DNA of 6,774 bases from positions 1-6,774 of the forward strand of contig JACZYK010000143.1 of assembly GCA_022571135.1 (NCBI GenBank). The letters run 5' to 3'. This DNA is from Bacteroidota bacterium. Its GTDB lineage: Bacteria; Bacteroidota; Rhodothermia; Rhodothermales; UBA10348. The notes under the pieces were generated by a model. It was given only the letters and a program-made list of their open reading frames with translations. It ran no database searches and was not told where the DNA came from. A program made the translations under genes and the position numbers. Below are positions 1-4,929 of the stretch, piece by piece (the stretch's first letter is position 1; each line of letters starts with the position of its first letter).

Positions 1-2
1 CC

Positions 3-287
3 GCCTTCGAAGGGATGAGCGCCATGGACCAAAGTGGTCCCACTGTCGTAATGCGGCAGGAGCACCAGCAGATGCGGGCACTACTTGACCAGATCGGGTT
101 TGCCATCGATAACGGCGATACCGAGGCAGCGTTCGATCAGGGCGATACGCTGCTCATGCTGTCGCAGCAGCACAATATAAAAGAGGAAGGCATGCTCTAT
201 CCCATCGCCGAGAATGTGCTGGCCGACGAATGGGCCGAGCTCAGGCAAAAACTGCAAAACTACCAGAAAATATTCGAACCGACTTAG
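3..287 (+). CDS. Hemerythrin-like (HHE) domain protein, C-terminal part, cut by the left window edge
   Basis: The frame is open to the left edge, so the true start lies upstream; the ATG at 15 is internal to the family pattern. Numbered from that ATG, H17 (in RQEHQQMR), H53 and E57/E58 (in HNIKEEGMLYP) are the iron-ligand positions of the last two helices of a hemerythrin four-helix bundle, and the Y-P after the second motif is typical. The first two helices, with their His and HxxxE ligands, are missing only because of the window edge. Family members bind a di-iron centre in the cytoplasm and sense or carry O2 or NO, or serve in iron-centre repair; which role applies here cannot be told. The stop is 3 bases before the DUF2249 start, indicating one transcript. 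Proteins of this kind beside DUF2249 genes are common in denitrifying proteobacteria (established context, recalled). Confidence 0.85.
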   Translation, partial: AFEGMSAMDQSGPTVVMRQEHQQMRALLDQIGFAIDNGDTEAAFDQGDTLLMLSQQHNIKEEGMLYPIAENVLADEWAELRQKLQNYQKIFEPT

Positions 288-290
288 ATA

Positions 291-767
291 ATGAGCCCAA
301 ATACAATTTCGGAACTAGTGCCCAAACCCCTTGCATTCCTCAACATTTGCGCATTGGAGAATGCCGGCGCGCAGCTTTCGGATAATGTTCTCAAGGCCTT
401 GGCGGCGTTATCGAGCGACGGTGTCTTAAAACTGCTCGCCGAGCATCGTCCGGATGCCCTCATTCGGGAACTCGCGCTGTGCGGTTATTGGATCCGTTGG
501 CGCCAATGGCAAGCCGGTTCCTGGGACATCGAGGTACGTGGCCCCGATACGCCGGCTATTGCCGACCTGCGAGACCTCGAGGCACCGGGACCCATGCAAC
601 GCGTGTTGCTGGCCGCGTCCCGGCTCGACTCGGACGGAACCTACCTGGCCCGGCTGCCGCAGGTCCCCCACCCGCTCTTTCCCCTGCTACAGGAGCGCAG
701 TCTTCGTTGGTGGGTCCACGAGGAAGCGGACCATAGCGCATTACTGGCCGTACAGAGGGCGCGGTGA
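291..767 (+). CDS. DUF2249 domain protein (158 aa)
   Basis: The C-terminal half (about residues 91-156) matches the DUF2249 pattern: an opening D-L-R-D-L-E-A-P-G-P-M-x-R stretch (92-104), then a strand, then the HPLFPLLQERSLRW motif (127-140), and a final strand. The N-terminal half (about 30-84) has a similar plan (helix with LKLLAEHRP, then GYWIRWRQWQAGSWDIEVRG), so it may be a second, diverged copy of the same TusA-like fold. No signal peptide or membrane segment is seen; it should be cytoplasmic. The function of DUF2249 is unknown; it often lies beside or is fused to hemerythrin domains and occurs in nitrogen-oxide respiration clusters. The start ATG lies 3 bases after the upstream stop with no clear Shine-Dalgarno, so translation is probably coupled. 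The stop is followed 3 bases later by the next ATG. Confidence 0.8.
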   Translation: MSPNTISELVPKPLAFLNICALENAGAQLSDNVLKALAALSSDGVLKLLAEHRPDALIRELALCGYWIRWRQWQAGSWDIEVRGPDTPAIADLRDLEAPGPMQRVLLAASRLDSDGTYLARLPQVPHPLFPLLQERSLRWWVHEEADHSALLAVQRAR

Positions 768-770
768 GAA

Positions 771-992
771 ATGCAGGTTGGCATGACCACACCGGGGTTG
801 AGTCTGCAGCAAGCCCCACATCTGTCTATCCCCGCGAGCTTTTTTCTCACGGTGCCGCTGAGCATGCTGCTGGCTGGCTGTATCCTGATGTTTGCCGGCG
901 CTCGATCCTTAAGTCATCCTTGGGACCCGCAAGTCATCGCGTTGACGCACGTTGGCACAGTCGGCGTACTGAGCGCACAGCGACGAGCATGA
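771..992 (+). CDS. N-terminal fragment of a multi-pass membrane protein, broken at about 971
   Basis: Two in-frame starts are possible, 771 and 783; the second has a GG-rich stretch 5-8 bases upstream. After a short polar leader, residues about 20-43 form a hydrophobic helix (ASFFLTVPLSMLLAGCILMF), followed by HPWDPQVIALTHVGTVGVL. The S(I/L)P-x-x-FFLT-x-PL and ALTH-x-x-T-x-G-x-L patterns are those I recall from long multi-pass inner-membrane proteins encoded next to hemerythrin/DUF2249 genes in denitrifiers (NnrS-like in general appearance). Those run to several more helices. Here the resemblance stops after the L codon at 969-971, and the next residues (SAQRRA, then stop) are unlike a membrane helix. 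The frame then crosses into sequence that belongs to a minus-strand gene. I read this as the 5' piece of a gene joined to foreign DNA. It probably belongs to the hemerythrin-DUF2249 transcript. Confidence 0.6.
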   Translation: MQVGMTTPGLSLQQAPHLSIPASFFLTVPLSMLLAGCILMFAGARSLSHPWDPQVIALTHVGTVGVLSAQRRA

Positions 993-1398
993 TCCGTCGA
1001 TGCAGATCTGAAGCGGTTGCTCCTTCGGCGTCGTTTCCAAAGGCGAAATGGACGAGGGTGGGAACGGGCCGTATCAGGAAATCCAATACGAATTCAACGG
1101 CCTGTCGAAGCGCACGCGGCCACTCCTTGGCCGGGAAATGAGCGGCGGTGGACAGGGTCTGGACGAATCCATGAAAGGCTACCTGGACGGCCTCGCTTTC
1201 AGTGTCGAACCATTCGGAGGTCAGTCCATAGAGCGAGGCGGCCTCGAGTTCGACCCGCCGTGCAAGAGTCTGCGACAGGAAATGCCCGACGTTCTTCGGC
1301 ATTTCAATGCTTTTAAGGTGCTCGGAGCCGTATCGGATATCTCCTGGAAAGTGCTGGAGGATCTGGTCGTATATGCTGTCGTGAAAGGCGCTCCTCAT
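934..1398 (-). CDS. Unknown protein, N-terminal part, cut by the junction
   Basis: On the minus strand the frame is open from 1443, but the ATG at 1396-1398 (MRSAFHDSIYDQILQHF) looks like the natural start; the 15 residues before it are Arg/Lys/Ser-rich and unlike a protein start. The coherent part runs from there to about position 995: mixed helical sequence with MPKNVGHFLSQTLARRVELE, SEWFDTESEAVQVAFHGF, FPAKEWPRALRQAVEFVLDFLIRPVPTLVHFAFG and an acidic-to-polar linker. There is no signal peptide or membrane helix, so it is probably cytoplasmic. I recall similar N-termini in larger hypothetical proteins of Rhodothermota such as Salinibacter, but this is memory, not a search. Residues coded by about 934-985 (the RSVRRLCQRASTR tail) are probably not part of the real protein, because that DNA belongs to the opposite-strand membrane gene. 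No function can be given. Confidence 0.5.
   Translation of the reverse strand: MRSAFHDSIYDQILQHFPGDIRYGSEHLKSIEMPKNVGHFLSQTLARRVELEAASLYGLTSEWFDTESEAVQVAFHGFVQTLSTAAHFPAKEWPRALRQAVEFVLDFLIRPVPTLVHFAFGNDAEGATASDLHRRIMLVAVRSVRRLCQRASTR
971..995. other. Junction between two unrelated sequence blocks
   Basis: Left of this point the plus strand reads as a membrane protein in the proteobacterial hemerythrin/DUF2249 cluster. Right of it the minus strand reads as a coherent unknown protein. Both genes lose their sense within the same ~25 bases: the plus frame ends in SAQRRA-stop at 992, and the minus frame runs on as a basic, low-complexity tail to a chance stop at 934. No inverted repeats, target duplication, integrase or tRNA were seen at the border. 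An assembly chimera is the simplest explanation; a genuine recombination or deletion end is possible. The exact base cannot be fixed by eye. Confidence 0.5.
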
Positions 1399-1853
1399 TT
1401 TCTCGAACCGCTTCGATAGTATGCGGCACCTACTACGCCGCACGTCGCGTCGAAGTTTTCCCCATCGCTTTCCGGGTCAATAGCAGAGCCAGCGAGATTC
1501 GCTTTCGTATGCACAAACGCCCACTGTGAAAAAGAACAGGCGAATGCGGTCCGACATCTTCAACTTTTACGGCGTTGCCCCCGTAGGGACTGAGCGGAGA
1601 TTTCTCCGTCGCGAGTTGCCGCGTTCCTACCACGTGGTCCGCGTTTTGTGAAGGTTCAGGATCCTGTTTGACGGTCGTAATCGGAATACTCCACGCGGCG
1701 GCGACGTCTATGGACCATCAGGGACGCTTTCGTTTAAGGCGTCGGGCCGCTGGCCGATATTCAGGGCGAGCGGCAATCCGATTCAAGGATTGTCCTCAGG
1801 CGGTTTGTCCTCCACCAGGAGCCTGGCCCCGTAAGGCCGGGCTTTCCTGTATC
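1399..1853. other. Intergenic stretch, little recognisable content
   Basis: This lies between divergent genes (minus-strand unknown protein and plus-strand outer-membrane-type gene), so it should hold the promoters of both. Visible items: a 41-codon plus-strand ORF at 1526-1651 starting with GTG, with no family resemblance; a short inverted repeat at 1595-1608 (CGGAG, loop ATTT, CTCCG) with no T tract; a perfect 10-base palindrome at 1629-1638 (ACCACGTGGT), which could be an operator half; and a GACGC/GCGTC pair at 1723-1743. Frames on either strand of more than 60 codons here have no domain or composition that supports coding. No tRNA or known riboswitch pattern was seen. Confidence 0.5.
1820..1845 (+). 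terminator. Terminator-like hairpin ahead of the outer-membrane-type gene
   Basis: Bases 1820-1828 (AGCCTGGCC) pair with 1835-1843 (GGCCGGGCT) through nine pairs including one G-U, with a six-base loop CCGTAA. TTCCTGT follows, which is a weak T tract, so efficiency would be modest. No convincing gene ends just upstream, so it may insulate the promoter next to it from read-through or be a chance hairpin. Confidence 0.35.
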
Positions 1854-1881
1854 TTGACGGTTCGATTTCTAAGTCTAAAGC
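1854..1881 (+). promoter_or_regulatory. Candidate promoter for the outer-membrane-type gene
   Basis: TTGACG at 1854-1859 (five of six to the -35 consensus) is followed by a 16-base spacer and TAAAGC at 1876-1881, a weak -10. Transcription would start around 1888, almost on the GTG at 1891, so the message could be leaderless or nearly so. The Bacteroidetes-type -7 box (TAnnTTTG) is not present in exact form. This is a pattern match by eye only. Confidence 0.35.
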
Positions 1882-1890
1882 TTTACGAAC

Positions 1891-3164
1891 GTGCGTTCCG
1901 TCCACCGCTTGTTGCCTGCGCTCGTAGTAGTGCTGGGCGCACTCACCCCGCTGGTCTCTCTCGCCCAGGACGGTAAGCCGGAGACGCTGAATGTCTTTCT
2001 CGACTGTAACCAGTGCGACTTCGATTATGTCCGTCGGGAAATCTCGTACGTCAACTATGTCCGTGATAGGCAGGACGCGGACGTTCACGTCCTTGTAACG
2101 AGTGAGCGCACGGGAAGTGGAGGGAACGAGTACCGGATCATTTTCATCGGCCTCGGAGATTTTTCGGCACTCACTGATGCGCTGACCTTCGCGTCCAGCT
2201 CTACCGACACGAGGATGAGACTCGAGCCGGACTCACGCGTAGGATCGAGAACGGACTGTATCGCTTCGTCGTGCGCACCGGACTTGCGGATCAACTCGAC
2301 ATATCCGTCAGCGGCAAATCAGAAAGGGCGGTCGGGACGGCCAATCCGGAAGATGATCCGTGGAACTCGTGGATTTTCAACGTCGGGATGAGCGGATCCT
2401 ACGAGGCGGAAGAGTCGAGTGACTTCATACGAATGAACGGAAGCTTCAATGCCGGCCGGATCACCGAAGACTGGAAGTTTCGCTTCAACATCCGGGCCAA
2501 TTACCGGCAGAGTAATTTCGACGTTGGCGATCAGGTAATCATCAGCACGACGCAGGACGGCAATATCTGGGCACTCCTGGTCAAGAGTCTGGGCGACCAC
2601 TGGTCGGGAGGCGGCTCGTTTTTCGTAAATACCTCGACTCGTCAGAACCGCAAACTCTACGCATCTATCTCTTCGGCGATCGAGTTCAATGTATTCCCGT
2701 ATTCCGAGTCGAATCAGAGGGAGATTCGGATGGTCTACACACTAGGCTATCAAAACGTAGAGTACGAGGAAATAACCGTCTTTGGAAAGAACCGGGAGCA
2801 GCTCATCCAGCAGCGTCTCGACATCAGCCTGGACTTCAGACAGCCTTGGGGATCGGCGAATGCGGGAATCGAAGGAAGGAATTATTTAACCGATTTCGAA
2901 GGATCTAGATTCGATTTCTACAGCATCGAGCTGGATGGTCGCATCAACGTGCGCCTGGTCCGAGGCCTGTCGGTTAATTTCGGTGGCAGCATCGAATTCA
3001 TACACGACCAACTCTTCCTTCCAAAAGAGGAAGCGTCTGAAGATGAAATTCTGCTTCAGACGATACGACTTCCGACGACCTACGAGTTCAACATCTCGTT
3101 CGGATTCAATTACAGTTTCGGGTCCATCTACAACAACGTCGTCAATCCGCGCTTCGGATTTTAG
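1891..3164 (+). pseudogene. Exported outer-membrane beta-barrel-type protein of unknown function, split by a one-base frameshift
   Basis: Two frames make one protein. The first runs from GTG 1891 (the only start after the in-frame TAA at 1876) in coherent sense to about 2211; the second is coherent from about 2211 to the TAG at 3162-3164. Residues 1-25 form a signal peptide (basic n-region, LLPALVVVLGALTPLVSLA, cleavage before Q26). Next comes a ~95-residue soluble part with an LDCNQCDFDYVRREI motif (C39, C42) and VNYVRDRQDADVHVLVT. The second frame supplies the linker ENGLYRFVVRTGLADQLDIS, then about 270 residues of alternating aromatic/polar strands (WNSWIFNVGMSGSY, WKFRFNIRANYRQSNF, DHWSGGGSFFVNTS, FNISFGFNYSFGS) ending in ...NPRFGF, a C-terminal Phe typical of outer-membrane barrels. 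I recall this layout from hypothetical proteins of Gemmatimonadota, Acidobacteriota and Rhodothermota. No role is known to me. As sequenced, translation from 1891 would leave the frame and stop at 2391, so the barrel would not be made. Confidence 0.7.
2206..2214 (+). other. Probable single-base deletion (frameshift site)
   Basis: The upstream frame reads S-T-D-T up to the ACG at 2209-2211; the downstream frame reads E-D-E-T-R-A-G-L from GAG at 2211. One extra base, for example a second G after ACAC, would give a smooth S-T-D-T-E-D-E-T-R-A-G-L joint, as expected for the family at this place. There is no X-XXY-YYZ slippery heptamer, so programmed -1 frameshifting is unlikely. Either a mutation or a sequencing/assembly indel. 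Confidence 0.65.
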
Positions 3165-3177
3165 GCGACGCGAGGAG

Positions 3178-3229
3178 CCGCCCCCTGAGGCAATTCGAAA
3201 GGGGCGGGCCGGCGGTTTTATTCGGCCCG
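3178..3229 (+). terminator. Terminator region after the barrel gene (overlapping hairpins)
   Basis: CCGCCCC at 3178-3184 pairs with GGGGCGG at 3201-3207 (7 bp, 16-base loop). CCGCC at 3178-3182 can instead pair with GGCGG at 3211-3215, directly followed by TTTTATT at 3216-3222, the form of a rho-independent terminator. A competing hairpin pairs CGGGCCG 3205-3211 with CGGCCCG 3223-3229 around the T-rich loop. The site lies 13 bases after the stop and before the next gene, as expected for an end of transcription. Confidence 0.5.
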
Positions 3230-3282
3230 GCCATGTGGCTATCTTGGCTGCCTATCATTTTCAACGCATCGCCTGAATCGAA

Positions 3283-4527
3283 ATGCGCAGATCTCGAAGA
3301 CTCGGAGTCGGTTTCATTGGAACCGGTTTCATAGCCCGTTTTCATATTCGATCCTGGATTGGCGTCCGCGATGCCGACATCCTCGGGCTTTACAGTCCGG
3401 ATACCGAAGGCGCGGTCTCCGCGGCCGCCCTCGTTAGGGAATGCCGGGTGGGGGATGCGACACTCTACGGCAGCATCACCGAGATGATCGAGGATCCGGC
3501 GATTGATTGCCTCTGGATCTGCAGCCCGAACCATGTGCGGGTCGAGAATATGGAGGAAATCGTCCTTGCGCTGAAATCGGGAAAGGGAGAGCTCGTCGGC
3601 GTTGCCTGCGAGAAACCTCTGGGCCGCAACGTCGCCGAGGCGAAGCGGGTCGTAGAACTGGTGGAGGAAGCCGGAATTCTGCATGGATACCTGGAGGATC
3701 AGCTCTTCTCGCCCAGCCTCGAGAAGGGGCGGAATCTCGTCTGGAAGCGTGGCGCGGCGCTGTCGGGTCGGCCGTATCTGGCTCGCGCTGCCGAAGAGCA
3801 TAGCGGACCCCATTCTTCCTGGTTCTGGCAGGGAGAGATGCAGGGCGGAGGCGTGCTCAACGATATGATGTGTCACAGCGTTGAAGTAGCACGCTTTTTG
3901 TTGACCGAACCCGGAGCACCGCGCAACAGCATCACCCCCGTCAAGGTGTCCGCCCAGATCGCAAGCTTGAAGTGGTCGCGCCCGGAGTACGTCGATGTCC
4001 TGCGCCAGACGTACGGCCCAGAGGTCGACTATGCCAACAAGCCGTCCGAGGATTTCGCCCGGGCGACGATCGAATACCGGGATGCCGACGGGCGGCCCCT
4101 CATCGCCGAGACCACGACATCGTGGAGCTTCGTCGGAGCAGGTCTCAGGCTGAGTTCGGAGCTTCTGGGTCCGGAATATTCTCTTCAGCTCAACTCGCTC
4201 GATGCCGGCGGCACGGTCTTCTTCAGCCGGCGTGTGACGGGAAAGGCGGGCGAGGACCTCGTCGAAAAACAGAACGCCGAGCAGGGCGTGATGCCGTTCG
4301 TCGGCAACGAAGCGTCGGAGTACGGCTATGAGGGCGAGAACCGGTTCTTCATCCGGTGCTTCCTCGACGGCGTACAGCCCTGGGAGGATTTTCACGCAGG
4401 GTTGGAGGTGACGGAGCTACTCATGACAGCCTACATGAGCGCTGAACAGGAGCGGACGATCGCGTGGAAACCCGAGGGGCTAGAAAACTACCTACCGAAA
4501 GTTGCGCAGGGCACGTGGCGGCCGTAA
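3283..4527 (+). CDS. Gfo/Idh/MocA-family NAD(P)-dependent oxidoreductase (414 aa)
   Basis: The N-terminal Rossmann half shows the dinucleotide motif GFIGTGFIA (residues 10-18), then DADILGLYSP at the end of strand 2, and the family's CEKPLG motif at 109-114, with K111 at the usual catalytic/cofactor position. The C-terminal half has GGGVLNDMMCHSVEV (188-202), where D194 and H198 are the family's substrate-binding and catalytic pair, followed by the large mixed sheet of the second domain. Length is normal. Members oxidise or reduce sugars, inositols and related polyols with NAD(P)H in the cytoplasm; the substrate cannot be read from the sequence and no sugar transporter or kinase is nearby. 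ATG 3283 is the first start after an in-frame TGA at 3274; no good Shine-Dalgarno is visible. It lies 118 bases after the barrel gene, beyond a probable terminator, so it is likely transcribed alone. Confidence 0.93.
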   Translation: MRRSRRLGVGFIGTGFIARFHIRSWIGVRDADILGLYSPDTEGAVSAAALVRECRVGDATLYGSITEMIEDPAIDCLWICSPNHVRVENMEEIVLALKSGKGELVGVACEKPLGRNVAEAKRVVELVEEAGILHGYLEDQLFSPSLEKGRNLVWKRGAALSGRPYLARAAEEHSGPHSSWFWQGEMQGGGVLNDMMCHSVEVARFLLTEPGAPRNSITPVKVSAQIASLKWSRPEYVDVLRQTYGPEVDYANKPSEDFARATIEYRDADGRPLIAETTTSWSFVGAGLRLSSELLGPEYSLQLNSLDAGGTVFFSRRVTGKAGEDLVEKQNAEQGVMPFVGNEASEYGYEGENRFFIRCFLDGVQPWEDFHAGLEVTELLMTAYMSAEQERTIAWKPEGLENYLPKVAQGTWRP

Positions 4528-4536
4528 TCGGACTGT

Positions 4537-4735
4537 CTACCGCCCGCGAGTCTCTTTCCCGAGATCCTTTTCAGGGGCTTCGGTGTCGCCCATCGAAGCG
4601 AGCTTATCCCGAGCGGTCGTGAACTGCTCCAGGGCCCTTCCGATGTAGTCGTCTACCTCGTCCCGGTAGCTGTCGGCCGACCGAAAAACTGAGGATAAGA
4701 GTTGCATAGCCGATGCTGACCTCGATGATCGCCAT
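4537..4735 (-). pseudogene. Small minus-strand gene, probably one-base frameshifted at a T5 run
   Basis: On the minus strand, ATG at 4733-4735 opens MAIIEVSIGYATLILS, a hydrophobic start resembling a membrane anchor, up to a run of five T (plus-strand A5 at 4684-4688). After the run a different frame reads RSADSYRDEVDDYIGRALEQ, then a charged helix, and ends ...KETRGR at the TAG 4537-4539. Removing one T joins them into a ~64-residue protein: one membrane helix plus a charged cytoplasmic helix. Third-position GC is high in the first frame before the run and in the second frame after it, and low in the alternatives, which supports the shift. Without correction, the second frame also has its own ATG at 4705-4707 (56 residues, MQLLSSVFRS start). 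No family is recognised. It converges with the oxidoreductase, stops 9 bases apart. Confidence 0.4.
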
Positions 4736-4750
4736 TGCGGTGCCTGCGTT

Positions 4751-4778
4751 TTGACAGGCGGCGCGGCCTGACGATATG
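4751..4778 (+). promoter_or_regulatory. Candidate promoter upstream of the Asp-box protein gene
   Basis: A perfect TTGACA at 4751-4756 is followed, 16 bases on, by GATATG at 4773-4778, a weak -10 (three of six). This would give a ~145-base leader before the ATG at 4930. A second -10-like GATAAT at 4878-4883 lies closer to the gene but its -35 (TTGTAA at 4852) is 20 bases away. The 4736-4929 gap also holds the palindrome GTACGTAC at 4861-4868. Which, if any, is used cannot be decided by eye. Confidence 0.25.
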
Positions 4779-4929
4779 CCCCTTCATTCGGTTCTCGGAG
4801 ATCGACTTGCCGTCTCTCGTCCAGAGCGAATGCTCACGTCCGGTCCGCGGGTTGTAACTCGTACGTACATTATGACTGATAATGCCCAGCGAAGGTCAGG
4901 TTTATTCGTACATCGAACAAAGAAGGCAT

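Noticed and set aside
764..1316. Several plus-strand frames (for example 764-1141, 1017-1316, 1048-1419) across the junction
   Set aside because: Arg/Ala/Gly-rich shadows of the membrane fragment and of the minus-strand unknown gene.
2206..2214. Programmed ribosomal frameshifting in the barrel gene
   Set aside because: No slippery heptamer or clear downstream stem-loop is present at the frame change; a lost base explains it more simply.
3178..3229. Repeat or mobile-element end from the clustered inverted repeats
   Set aside because: Position right after a stop codon and the T-rich run fit a transcription terminator; no matching copy or transposase is in the window.
3142..4395. A 417-codon open frame on the minus strand, opposite the oxidoreductase
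   Set aside because: It mirrors a well-supported gene with clear family motifs; its composition (many Arg, His, Pro, Asp) is that of an antisense shadow in GC-rich DNA, and no domain is seen.
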